NCBI RefSeq assembly: GCF_002157685.2
Contig: NZ_AP026738.1
Span: forward strand, 4,216,001 to 4,280,000
Origin: Comamonas thiooxydans
GTDB lineage: Bacteria > Pseudomonadota > Gammaproteobacteria > Burkholderiales > Burkholderiaceae_C
Direction of reading: 5' to 3'
Length of the DNA: 64,000 nucleotides
The stretch's first letter is position 1, and each line of letters opens with the position of its first letter. The notes under the pieces are model-generated. The model worked only from the letters and a program-made list of their open reading frames with translations, did no database searches and was not told the DNA's origin. Of the stretch, positions 34,875 to 44,496 are shown one piece after another. The position numbers and the translations under genes are program-made.

Positions 34875-35432
34875 ATGACCACTGTCCTGGCAACCACGCC
34901 CACCTCCGGCGGCGCCCCTGTCCTCCACCGCCTTAGCATTCAGCCCCTGACTGCCGAAGCCTTTGCCCGCTTTGGTGACGTGATCGAAAGTGCGGGACAT
35001 ACCCCCATACAGATCAACCATGGCATGACCGAGCGCTACCACGCACTGGCGCATGTGGACACAGGGGGCGCCGAAGGCCATGCGCTGATCAACCTGTTCC
35101 ACGCTCTGCCTTACGAACTGCCGCTGCGGCTGGAGGAGATGGAGCGCCACCCGCTGGGCAGCCAGGCCTTCGTCCCCTTGCAGGAGACCCCTTTCATCGT
35201 CGTTGTTGCGGCTGCGGGCGATAGTGTGCAACCCTGCAACCTGCAGGCCTTCGTGACCAATGGCCGCCAGGGGGTGAACTACCACCGCGGCGTTTGGCAT
35301 CACTCTCTGATCGCCCTAGAGTCCTCTGCACGTTTCATCGTTGTGGATCGCGGCGGTCCCGGCCACAACTGCGATGTGGTGGCCATTGGCGACGGCAGCG
35401 GCGTATTGCTGGAGCTGCCGGACGCCGGCTAA
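34875..35432 (+). CDS. allA: Ureidoglycolate lyase
   Basis: This 185-aa cupin-fold enzyme splits ureidoglycolate into glyoxylate and urea, the last step of allantoin degradation. Family landmarks: LTAEAFARFGDVIE, INHGMTERYHALA, LEEMERHPLGSQAFVPL, FVTNGRQGVNYHRGVWHHSL and VVDRGGPGHNCDV. It has a longer N-terminus than the 160-aa E. coli enzyme. It is transcribed away from an ACS-type MFS gene and preceded by a FadR-type operator. Confidence 0.92.
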   Translation: MTTVLATTPTSGGAPVLHRLSIQPLTAEAFARFGDVIESAGHTPIQINHGMTERYHALAHVDTGGAEGHALINLFHALPYELPLRLEEMERHPLGSQAFVPLQETPFIVVVAAAGDSVQPCNLQAFVTNGRQGVNYHRGVWHHSLIALESSARFIVVDRGGPGHNCDVVAIGDGSGVLLELPDAG

Positions 35433-35488
35433 AGCCTCGGGAAGCGGCCCTATGGCCCTTCCTTACAGGCGTGATTACATCTACATGT

Positions 35489-35599
35489 TCACGCTTTTGA
35501 TTCAAGAGCCCAATCGACGGGCTTTGTGGGATAGTCCGCCTCGGCCCAGGCACTTGCGCTCGCCACAAGCGTGCAGGCCAGAAACAAAGCTCTTTTCAT
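35489..35599 (-). pseudogene. 5' fragment of a Bug-family solute-binding protein gene
   Basis: The 36-codon frame has GGAGAC before the ATG at 35599 and encodes a clean signal peptide (MKRALFLACTLVASASAWAE). The start of a tripartite tricarboxylate receptor follows (DYPTKPV). It then leaves the family sequence and stops within about ten codons. Intact family members are about 320 aa. No remainder of the gene is visible to the left, where allA ends 56 bp away. I read it as the surviving 5' end of a deleted gene. Confidence 0.65.
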
Positions 35600-37289
<1,690 letters not shown>

Positions 37290-37480
37290 CCCCCGAGGCG
37301 CTTCGCCTGGGCGGCCCCGCGCCTTCCCCCTGGCCGGGCGCCCCTCTCTCTAAGCGCTGCGCGCTATGGGAGGGGGACGATGCCTTCGGCTGAGCGCCCC
37401 CCGCCGCGAGGCGGCTCTTGCTCGGCATCTCTGACCAGGGCTGTGCCAGTTTTTGATGCCTCGTCCTGCGCTTTTAATTT
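37290..37480. repeat. GC-rich intergenic stretch with C-runs
   Basis: This stretch is rich in CCCC/GGGG and GGCGC(T/C) words (for example GAGGCGCTTCGCCTGGGCGGCCCCGCG and GCGCCCCCCGCCGCGAGGCGG) with several possible stems. Such spacers are common between Comamonadaceae genes and may act as terminators or pause sites for frmA. No gene. Confidence 0.4.
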
Positions 37481-37483
37481 CAT

Positions 37484-37559
37484 AGCTGCTTGCGCATGCT
37501 TTGATTCATATTTAGATATAAAACAGCTGCAAACGCTTGATTAACGAGCGCAAGCAGCT
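37484..37559. repeat. Inverted repeat element upstream of fghA
   Basis: AGCTGCTTGCGC (37484-37495) pairs perfectly with GCGCAAGCAGCT (37548-37559) across 52 bp of AT-rich spacer. It resembles the element at 5477 and the smaller one at 45615. It ends just before the AGGAG of fghA. Confidence 0.55.
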
Positions 37560-37580
37560 TTTCTTTTAGGAGTGACTGCC

Positions 37581-38432
37581 ATGGAACTCAAAAACGCCCA
37601 CGCCTGCTTTGGCGGCGCCCAGCGCTATTACGAACACCATAGTTCCGAGATCGGCCTCGCCATGAAGTTCTCGGTCTATCTGCCGCCCAAGGCCGTGATG
37701 GGCGAGAAGGTGCCGGCCCTGCTCTATCTGGCCGGCCTGACCTGTACCGAAGAAACCTTCATGATCAAGGCCGGAGCCCAGCGCCTAGCCTCCGAACTCA
37801 ATATCGCCCTGATCTGCCCCGATACCAGCCCGCGCGGCGCGGGTCTGGCGGGCGAGGCCGACAGCTGGGACTTCGGCGTGGGCGCCGGTTTTTACCTGGA
37901 CGCGACCACCAGGCCCTGGGCGCTGCACTGGCGCATGGAAAGCTACATCCTCAATGACCTGCTGCCCCTGGTCGGCAGCAAGCTGCCCGTGGACCTGCAG
38001 CGTCTGGGCATCTTCGGCCACAGCATGGGCGGCCACGGCGCGCTGACCCTGGCGCTGCGCCACCCCGGCCGGTTCAAGTCGGTCTCGGCCTTTGCACCGA
38101 TTGCCAACCCGCTCAACTGCCCTTGGGGCCACAAGGCTTTCAGCGGCTATCTGGGCGAAGACAAGGCCGAATGGGCCAGGCATGACGCCAGCGAGCTGAT
38201 GAGCACGCAAGCCTCTGCCCCCTACCCGGCAGGCATCCTCATCGACCAGGGTCTGGCCGACAAGTTCCTGATCGAAAAGCAATTGCTGCCCGAAGCCTTC
38301 GAAGCCGCCTGCGCGAAGGCCGACCAGCCGCTCACGCTGCGCCGGCATGCGGGCTACGACCATGGCTACTATTTCATCCAGAGCTTTGTCGACGATCATC
38401 TGCGCCACCATGCGCAGCAACTGGGCGCCTGA
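37581..38432 (+). CDS. fghA: S-formylglutathione hydrolase
   Basis: This 283-aa esterase-D type alpha/beta hydrolase releases formate and glutathione. Motifs: AGLTCTEETFMIKAGAQRLA, CPDTSPRGAG, the nucleophile elbow GHSMGGHGAL, IDQGLADKFL (Asp) and the C-terminal HAGYDHGYYFIQSFVDDHLRHHA (His). AGGAG lies eight bases before the ATG at 37581. It acts right after FrmA. Confidence 0.96.
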   Translation: MELKNAHACFGGAQRYYEHHSSEIGLAMKFSVYLPPKAVMGEKVPALLYLAGLTCTEETFMIKAGAQRLASELNIALICPDTSPRGAGLAGEADSWDFGVGAGFYLDATTRPWALHWRMESYILNDLLPLVGSKLPVDLQRLGIFGHSMGGHGALTLALRHPGRFKSVSAFAPIANPLNCPWGHKAFSGYLGEDKAEWARHDASELMSTQASAPYPAGILIDQGLADKFLIEKQLLPEAFEAACAKADQPLTLRRHAGYDHGYYFIQSFVDDHLRHHAQQLGA

Positions 38433-38484
38433 TTCTTCGGGCCTGGTTCGGGCACCCAAGGGGGCTGGCCGCAGCTGTCACACC

Positions 38485-39474
38485 TCAAGCAATGCAGTGG
38501 TCCGCCTGGCCCCGATCCGCCACGACCGCCCGGTGCCCGCCCTGCAGCTTGGCGCTGTACAAGGCTTGATCGGCGCGGCGCATGATGTCCTCTAGGCTGC
38601 TGTCGGTCGGCATGAAATGCGCAATCCCGACGCTTAATGCAGGCACGGAGCTTCCCGTGGCATACCGCTGCAGCGCCTGCTGTCCGGCCTCCAACAGCTC
38701 CCGCGCCAAGCCGGAAACCTGGGCAATATGGCGATCGCAGCACAGAATGGCAAACTCGTCGCCGCCCAGGCGACAGAACACATCCTCGGGAGCCAGCAAC
38801 CAGCGCACGGCAGCAGCCAGATCGCGCAATGCCTGGTCACCTGCAGGATGTCCCAGACCATCATTGATGGCTTTGAAGTGGTCTACATCAAAGCTCATGA
38901 GCCAAGCTGGCCGCCCCTGCAGCCTATGGGCCGCATAGGCTTGAGCCAGCTCGCGCATGAAACCCCGGCGATTGCACAGACCCGTCAACTCATCATTCAA
39001 GGCCTGCTCCTGCAACTGCTGCTGCATGCGCTTGCTGGCCGTGATGTTGCTGGCCACCCAGACCACGGCTCTCTCGCCCCAGAACAGCTCTCCCAAGGCA
39101 CTGACGCGACCTTCAAACCAGATCGCCTCGGCAGGTCCTTCCAGGGGCAGACCCAGCACATCGTGCGCACTCAGCTCATACTCCACGACCTGCATCTTCT
39201 GGCTGCTCAGCGCCTCCTGAATCTGCTGTATGAACCACTGAGCCTTGACGGGAGCCAGCACATCGACGATGGATTGGCCGACCAGGGACGTTCCGTCATG
39301 GTAGTAGCGCTGGTCCTTGCCGCCCAGGACTGCCGCGTAACGCCCCGACTCCGTCAGGATGAAGGTCGGATCCGGCAAGCCGTTGCAAATGTTTTCGTAC
39401 TGGCTGGCTGTGAAGAATGTGGTGTCTGACATGAGCACAAGCGAAGCGGGAACGACAAATTCTCGCAGAATCAT
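38485..39474 (-). CDS. PAS-GGDEF diguanylate cyclase
   Basis: The protein is 329 aa. The PAS-like sensor region covers about 15-150 (YENICNGLPDPTFILTESGRYAAV and ERAVVWVASNITASKRMQ). A short coiled linker leads to the GGDEF domain, starting NDELTGLCNRRGF with active site RLGGDEFAILC. The product would be cyclic di-GMP. No RxxD inhibitory site is obvious just upstream of GGDEF. The ATG at 39474 has AGGTG six bases upstream and is preferred to the ATG at 39432. Cytosolic, no membrane helices. Confidence 0.88.
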   Translation of the reverse strand: MILREFVVPASLVLMSDTTFFTASQYENICNGLPDPTFILTESGRYAAVLGGKDQRYYHDGTSLVGQSIVDVLAPVKAQWFIQQIQEALSSQKMQVVEYELSAHDVLGLPLEGPAEAIWFEGRVSALGELFWGERAVVWVASNITASKRMQQQLQEQALNDELTGLCNRRGFMRELAQAYAAHRLQGRPAWLMSFDVDHFKAINDGLGHPAGDQALRDLAAAVRWLLAPEDVFCRLGGDEFAILCCDRHIAQVSGLARELLEAGQQALQRYATGSSVPALSVGIAHFMPTDSSLEDIMRRADQALYSAKLQGGHRAVVADRGQADHCIA

Positions 39475-39564
39475 TTTTTCACCTGCCACCAGCACAGCTG
39501 GGTGTATCCACAAGCAAGAAAACCGCCTGACGGCGGTTTCTCCTTGATGCGGTCCGGCGCCGGA

Positions 39565-39840
39565 TCAGTCCTCGGACCGCTCGGTTCTCCTCGCGCGCCG
39601 CTGCTGCTCGCGCTCATCGGCACGCTGGGTCTGCACATACAGCTGCTCCACCTGTTCGCGCGCCCAGGGCGTCTTGCGCAAAAATTTCAGGCTCGAAGAG
39701 ATGCTGGGATCCAGATTGAAGCAGCGCACGGGCACGCGGCGCCCCAGCTCACGCCAGCCGTAGTAATCCACCAGATCGGTAACGATGCGCTCAAGCGTCA
39801 GCCCATGCAGCGGGTTGCGCGGTTGTTCTTGGGAAGTCAT
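39565..39840 (-). CDS. VF530 family (DUF2132) small DNA-binding protein
   Basis: This 91-aa protein matches the VF530 family: [53 protein letters not shown]. The basic C-terminal tail ([12 protein letters not shown]) would suit nucleic acid binding. Exact role unknown. Start at 39840 fits the family length. Confidence 0.88.
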   Translation of the reverse strand: MTSQEQPRNPLHGLTLERIVTDLVDYYGWRELGRRVPVRCFNLDPSISSSLKFLRKTPWAREQVEQLYVQTQRADEREQQRRARRTERSED

Positions 39841-39896
39841 TCGCGCATTGTCGGGGAATCGCCCGGCAGAGACAGCCCCGGGGACAAGATCCGCTC

Positions 39897-39923
39897 TGTC
39901 CGGGACAGCCTGTCCGGGACAGC
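39897..39923. repeat. Tandem 14-bp repeat TGTCCGGGACAGCC
   Basis: TGTCCGGGACAGC occurs twice back to back (39897-39909 and 39911-39923), each copy nearly palindromic. A related GACAGCCCCGGGGACA lies at 39871-39886. The cluster lies in the divergent gap between the VF530 gene and the cupin gene, so it could be an operator array. Confidence 0.45.
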
Positions 39924-40059
39924 TTGCGCAGCCGGGCGCCACGCCAATGACATGGGTTTGGCTTTCCTGTGCGCCCGCAAGAGATCACACTTTTGGCAAC
40001 CGGCCTGAGCGAAGACAGGTTCGCTTCAACGGCCGTGGAGAGGCGCGAAGGAGCAAAGA

Positions 40060-40416
40060 ATGTCCAAGCAACAGCAAGTCCCCCAAACCAGGGGGGTGGC
40101 CGTGCAAATGCTGGCCACGCTCGACCTGGGCCCCGAGATCGAAGGCATGTCGGGGCGACAGCTTCGCATGCGCCTGGTGACCATGGCGCCGGGCGGCGTG
40201 TTCGGCCCGCTTCACGACCACAGGGACCGACCCGGCATGGTCTATATCCTCGAAGGCTGCATCACCGACCACAGAGATGGCGTGGCCACCGACTACGGCC
40301 CGGGCGTGGGCTGGCCCGAAGACAGGAACACAACGCACTGGCTGGAAAACCGTTGCGCCGTGACGGCAGTGGAAATATCGGTAGACATCATCAGGCTGCA
40401 GCAGACTTCAAACTAG
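40060..40416 (+). CDS. Cupin-domain protein
   Basis: This 118-aa single-domain cupin has first metal motif region GPLHDHRDRPGMVYILEG and second motif region around NTTHWLENR. GGAG lies about seven bases before the ATG. Such proteins can be dioxygenases, isomerases or sensors; none can be chosen here. Confidence 0.8.
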   Translation: MSKQQQVPQTRGVAVQMLATLDLGPEIEGMSGRQLRMRLVTMAPGGVFGPLHDHRDRPGMVYILEGCITDHRDGVATDYGPGVGWPEDRNTTHWLENRCAVTAVEISVDIIRLQQTSN

Positions 40417-40460
40417 GCGCGCTCACGCCAAGCCTCTTCATGCAAGCCTCTGCCGACAGT

Positions 40461-40760
40461 TCAGGTGGCGCGTGACGCCTGCACCTCGTAGAGCCGCAGG
40501 TCCCGCTGCCCGATTCCCAGCTCCGGCCAGGCGGCGCGCCAGGCCTGGATATGCGCCGATGCGAAATGTGCATCCAGCGCCGCCTGATCCTCCCACAGCT
40601 CCTTCACATGGATCAGCCCCGGCACCAGCACATCCTCGGCATAGCCGTACTCAAGACAGCCCGGCTCGGCGCGCGAGGCCTCCACCATGGCACGCATGGC
40701 GGGTCGGGCAAGGGCCAGGTTTTCGGATGGCAAATGCACCGTACCCACGATCAACAGCAT
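40461..40760 (-). CDS. Antibiotic biosynthesis monooxygenase (ABM/YgiN-like) domain protein
   Basis: This 99-aa ferredoxin-like-fold monomer of the ABM family has LLIVGTVHLPSENL at the N-terminus, ARPAMRAMVEASRAEPGCLEYGYAEDV, then LIHVKELWEDQAALDAHFASAHIQAW, a typical pattern. Members oxidise quinol or phenolic compounds or act as quinone-linked proteins. It lies downstream of mobA on the same strand, separated by a terminator. Confidence 0.82.
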   Translation of the reverse strand: MLLIVGTVHLPSENLALARPAMRAMVEASRAEPGCLEYGYAEDVLVPGLIHVKELWEDQAALDAHFASAHIQAWRAAWPELGIGQRDLRLYEVQASRAT

Positions 40761-40826
40761 GTCTTCTCCTCTTCAGCACAGGCAAACATCGTAGCAAGCA
40801 ACGCTCACTCGCTCTGCCCGGGACGC

Positions 40827-40851
40827 AAAAAAGGGAGGGCCATGCCCTCCC
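40827..40851 (-). terminator. Terminator downstream of mobA
   Basis: On the minus strand GGGAGGGCATGGCCCTCCC is followed by TTTTTT. It lies about 50 bp after the mobA stop. Confidence 0.88.
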
Positions 40852-40902
40852 TGAAACACCTTGCAGGCGTTGATGCTGCTCAGCAGTCCTTGGCCGGGGC
40901 TC

Positions 40903-42822
40903 TCAGGCCCGCATGAAAGACTCGAAATAGGCGCTCAGTGCAGCGTGATCGCCCAGGGGCAGAACCTGGGCCACATACTGGTCGGGACGCACCACCACCA
41001 GAGCGCCCTGCTGGCGGTCGATGCCACGCAGCTCGAAGATGTCCTGGCCGGCATTCTTCAGATCCGGACTGAACACTTTTTCATAGTCGATCATTCCCAG
41101 CTGGCCCTTGGACGGCAGCAACAGGGCCGGCAATGTCTCCAGCGCCACCTCGGTATAGGCCTGCGGGAAGATGACACGCAGATCGAAGATGCTGTCGATA
41201 TCCTGGCCGGCCGGCGTGAAACGGCGCAGCGGCGATGCCGCATCACCCTCCAGGAAGCGGCACAGCGCCAGCAGGCCGGACTCGGGCTGCGCCAGGTCGT
41301 TCTGGCCGGCGAACGCATACAGGCGCCAGCGGCCATCGGCCTTGCCGCAGTGGCCCAGCTGCACGGGCTTGGCGTCGGAGACACGCACCACCGGCGCGGA
41401 ATGGAAACGCATGCCCACGGTGAAGCCGCTGGCCAGCGCCTGATGCGTGGCCTGCCCCGTCAGCAGCGAGGGCGCATAGTGCGTGCCGACGCCGGCGGTG
41501 AAGCGGCCATGCTGTTCGAAATACTTCTGGAACTCCTTGGGGTCCACACCGCCCTGGCCGCCTTCCTTGGCCGGGTCGCTGAACATCTTGGCCCATTCGC
41601 GGTCAAAGTCGATCAGTTGCTGGGCAACGACCTGGCGCTCTGACGAATAGGTATGCAGCAACTCGGGCGCACATTGCTTGCGCAGCACGGCGGCCAGCTT
41701 CCAGCCCAGGTTGAAGCTGTCCTGCATGGAGAAATTCATGCCCTGGCCGGCCTTGGGGCTGTGGGTGTGGCAGGCATCGCCGGCGATGAAGACGCGCGGC
41801 AGGGGCGAGTCCGGCGTGGCCACGGCATCGGCCACATCGTCATATTTGGCACAGATGCGCTGGCCGATCTCGTACACCGACCACCAGGGCACATTCTTGA
41901 CGTCAAGCTTGTAGGGATGAAGCACGCGCTGGGCGGTTGCTATCAGCTGCTCCACCGTGATGTTGCGGCTGGCCACACGCTCGTCGGCATCCAGCTTGTC
42001 CATCTCCACATAAAAGCGCACCAGGTGACCGCCTTCGCGCGGGATGATGAGCACATTGCCCTGCTCGGACTGAATGGCCACCTTGTAGCGCACATCGGGG
42101 AAGTCCGTCACGGCCAGCACATCCATCACGCCCCAGGCCTGATTGGCCGAATCGCCGACCAGCTGGCGGCCGATGGCCCGGCGCACATTGCTGCGCGCGC
42201 CGTCGCAGCCCACCACATAGCGGGCCTGCACGGTTTCGATCTGACCGGCATGGGCGGCGTCGCAGCGCTCCAGCGTCACGGTAACCGGATAGTCCGCTGC
42301 GCTGTGGTCGATCTTCACGTCCAGCACGCGGCGAGCATAGTGCGGCTCCAGGCGACTGGGCGAATTGCGCATGCGCTCCAGATAGTGGTCGTGCACGCGC
42401 GCCTGGTTCAGGATGACGTGAGGGAACTCGGACAGACCGTCTTCCGTATCCTGCACGCGGCCATGGCGGGCGATCCGGCCGGGCTGGCCGGGGTCGGGCT
42501 TCCAGAAAGTGACGTCGTTGATCCAGCAGGCCTCCTTGAGGATGGAGTCGGCAAACTCGAAGGCCTCGAACATCTCCATGGTGCGGCAGGCAATGCCGTC
42601 GGCCTGGCCCAGCTCCATGGCGGCTTCCTTTTGCTCCACGATGCAGGTGCGGATGTCCGCAAAGGCCGCCAGCTGCGCGGCCAGCGTCAGGCCGGCAGGG
42701 CCACAGCCCACGATCAGCACGTCGACCTGCGAGGGCACGGCCTCGGTATGGGCAGGAGCCAGCGGCGAAGCCGGAGCGATCAAGGGGTTGCCGGGACGAA
42801 AACCGTTCAAATGAAACTGCAT
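40903..42822 (-). CDS. mobA: 3-hydroxybenzoate 4-monooxygenase
   Basis: This 639-aa class A flavoprotein hydroxylase of the phenol 2-monooxygenase type converts 3-hydroxybenzoate to protocatechuate with FAD, NADPH and O2. Domains: FAD motif VDVLIVGCGPAGLTLAAQLA near residue 33, the DG loop VVGCDGARSNVRRAIG, the GD motif IAGDACHTHSPKAGQGMNFSMQD, and a C-terminal thioredoxin-like domain (about 430-639) ending LGDHAALSAYFESFMRA. Length equals the C. testosteroni enzyme as I remember it. The start at 42822 (MQFHLNGFRPG) is the family N-terminus. Transcribed away from a MarR gene. Confidence 0.93.
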   Translation of the reverse strand: MQFHLNGFRPGNPLIAPASPLAPAHTEAVPSQVDVLIVGCGPAGLTLAAQLAAFADIRTCIVEQKEAAMELGQADGIACRTMEMFEAFEFADSILKEACWINDVTFWKPDPGQPGRIARHGRVQDTEDGLSEFPHVILNQARVHDHYLERMRNSPSRLEPHYARRVLDVKIDHSAADYPVTVTLERCDAAHAGQIETVQARYVVGCDGARSNVRRAIGRQLVGDSANQAWGVMDVLAVTDFPDVRYKVAIQSEQGNVLIIPREGGHLVRFYVEMDKLDADERVASRNITVEQLIATAQRVLHPYKLDVKNVPWWSVYEIGQRICAKYDDVADAVATPDSPLPRVFIAGDACHTHSPKAGQGMNFSMQDSFNLGWKLAAVLRKQCAPELLHTYSSERQVVAQQLIDFDREWAKMFSDPAKEGGQGGVDPKEFQKYFEQHGRFTAGVGTHYAPSLLTGQATHQALASGFTVGMRFHSAPVVRVSDAKPVQLGHCGKADGRWRLYAFAGQNDLAQPESGLLALCRFLEGDAASPLRRFTPAGQDIDSIFDLRVIFPQAYTEVALETLPALLLPSKGQLGMIDYEKVFSPDLKNAGQDIFELRGIDRQQGALVVVRPDQYVAQVLPLGDHAALSAYFESFMRA

Positions 42823-42890
42823 GGAGGCCTCAAGTTCTTCAAGTACGCAGACGCCAGTGTCTGCCCAATCAGTCCGCACACAAATAGTAT

Positions 42891-42913
42891 GTATGCATAC
42901 CAAATGCATGCAT
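42891..42913. promoter_or_regulatory. Candidate MobR operator region
   Basis: Two adjacent palindromes, GTATGCATAC (42891-42900) and ATGCATGCAT (42904-42913), lie in the 136-bp gap between the divergent mobA and mobR. MarR dimers bind such inverted repeats. Confidence 0.6.
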
Positions 42914-42958
42914 CGTATTATTCGAGCCTTGAAATGCCAACCCTACCTAGGGAAAACC

Positions 42959-43477
42959 ATGATTAACTCTGCACTGCCAAACGCTGCCTCAGACAGCGCC
43001 AGCAGCCACCCCTTCTTTCCACGCCTGGAGGTGGAAACCTTTCCCGGCCACGGCATACGTCGCCTGCAGCAGGTGGCCGTGGCCGTTTTCAGCCAGGCCA
43101 CGGAAGCCTGGGGCGTGACGCCGCTGCAATTTGCCGTGCTGCAGAAACTGGTGCATCTGCCGGGCATAGACCAGCGCACGCTGAGCATGGAAGTGGGCTT
43201 TGACAAATCCACCATCGGCGGCGTGATCGACCGCCTGGAAGCACGCGGTCTGCTGTTGCGCCAGCACACGGCCAAGGATCGCCGCGTGCGTCTGCTGTCC
43301 CTGACGCCAGAGGGCCAGGCCCTGCTGGCCGATGCCGGCCCCTCCGTGCTGCAAGCCCAGCAGCAGATGCTGGATCCGCTGAGCGAGACCGAGCGCGAGC
43401 TCTTCACACAGCTGATGCGCAAGGTCATCGAGCATCACGAGCAGCTCGACCCCGAGGCACAGACGCCCGCAGGCTGA
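42959..43477 (+). CDS. mobR: MarR-family regulator of the 3-hydroxybenzoate gene
   Basis: This 172-aa winged-helix repressor has recognition helix in DQRTLSMEVGFDKSTIGGVIDRLEARGLL and wing RQHTAKDRRVRLLSLTPEGQALL. It is divergent from mobA, the arrangement described for MobR of C. testosteroni, which releases DNA when 3-hydroxybenzoate binds. The ATG at 42959 is chosen over a frame back to 42821 that would contain the operators. Confidence 0.9.
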   Translation: MINSALPNAASDSASSHPFFPRLEVETFPGHGIRRLQQVAVAVFSQATEAWGVTPLQFAVLQKLVHLPGIDQRTLSMEVGFDKSTIGGVIDRLEARGLLLRQHTAKDRRVRLLSLTPEGQALLADAGPSVLQAQQQMLDPLSETERELFTQLMRKVIEHHEQLDPEAQTPAG

Positions 43478-43490
43478 GCCCAAACCGCAG

Positions 43491-43523
43491 AAAAAAAGCC
43501 CCGGGCCGTCAGGCCTGGGGCTT
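43491..43523. terminator. Terminator between mobR and phnX
   Basis: AGCCCCGGGCC and GGCCTGGGGCT form a stem with one mismatch around GTCA. The seven A's on the left give a T-run for the minus-strand phosphonate transcript, so it mainly ends phnX. Confidence 0.8.
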
Positions 43524-43574
43524 GGCTGTTCAGGGCCGGCTCGCAGCCGGGTCTGCGAGCGCCCGAATCGCGTC

Positions 43575-44438
43575 CTAGAACGGCATTTTTCCGGCACGCA
43601 TCTCGGCCGCGATCTGCGCCAGCACGGCCGGCAGATCGGCCACGCTGCGCACCACGTAATGGGCTCCGGCCTTTTTGAGCTTGGCTTCGGCCACGGCGAC
43701 ACGGGCCTCGACCTCTTGCTCGGGCGCCCTGGCAAACTCCTCCACGCTATAGCCGACCTCGTTGCCCGACAGGCTCAGGCCCACGGTCCACATGCCTGCG
43801 CGCAGACCTTCCTCGATGCCGGGCACGGTGTCGTCGACCTTCACGCAGGCACGCACATCGCCAATGCCCAGCGCCAGCACATTGGCCAGTGCCATGAAGG
43901 GGCCGGGACGGCCGCCGGCCTCCAGCTCGTCGCCCGCCACCACATAGTCGGGCTTGAGGCCTGCGCCCTCGGCCTGCGGCAGCAACTGGTTGAGCACCTC
44001 GCGCGGGTAGCCCGAGCAGGAGCCGACCTTGAGACCATGGTCGCGCAGCCATTGCAGCGTCTGCACCGCGCCCGCGATGGGGGCCGAGAATTCGCCCACC
44101 TTGGCAATCTGCAAAGGCATGAAGCGCGCGTAGATGGCATCCACATCCTCATGGGTCGGCGTCCGGCCAAAAGCGGTCTGCCACTGCGCAGCAATGCTTT
44201 CATCCTGCAGCAGCTGGTGGATATGGTCCCATTTGGACAGGCCCATGGGGCCGCGTGCCTGCACCAGGGTGATGCTGATGCCGAAGCTGGCAAAGGCTTC
44301 GACAAAAATCTGCGTGGGCGCGAGCGAGCCAAAGTCCACCAGCGTGCCGGCCCAGTCAAAGATGACGGCTTGCAGCGGTGACAGGTCGGCGTTGGGCTGG
44401 GACAGCACCAGAGTTTCAGCTTGAGCGATGGAGTTCAT
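43575..44438 (-). CDS. phnX: Phosphonoacetaldehyde hydrolase (phosphonatase)
   Basis: This 287-aa HAD-superfamily enzyme cleaves the C-P bond of phosphonoacetaldehyde to acetaldehyde and phosphate. The nucleophile segment AVIFDWAGTLVDFG has D28 and the phosphonatase-type Ala at 30. The Schiff-base lysine is K69 in RGPMGLSKWDHIH. Later motifs include SGYPREVLNQLLPQA and CVKVDDTVPGIEEG (Mg-binding Asp). It is the last gene of the phnDCE-ADH-phnX series. The usual partner PhnW is absent from the window. Confidence 0.95.
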   Translation of the reverse strand: MNSIAQAETLVLSQPNADLSPLQAVIFDWAGTLVDFGSLAPTQIFVEAFASFGISITLVQARGPMGLSKWDHIHQLLQDESIAAQWQTAFGRTPTHEDVDAIYARFMPLQIAKVGEFSAPIAGAVQTLQWLRDHGLKVGSCSGYPREVLNQLLPQAEGAGLKPDYVVAGDELEAGGRPGPFMALANVLALGIGDVRACVKVDDTVPGIEEGLRAGMWTVGLSLSGNEVGYSVEEFARAPEQEVEARVAVAEAKLKKAGAHYVVRSVADLPAVLAQIAAEMRAGKMPF

Positions 44439-44496
44439 GGTTTTCAGTGGTGGCTTCAACGGGATGGAAAGCGGGAACCTGTTCGGGCTCCGGGAC

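Noticed and set aside
41653..42966. 437-codon plus-strand open frame opposite mobA
   Set aside because: Antisense of mobA with His/Gly/Val-biased composition. It also runs through the mobA/mobR operator region.
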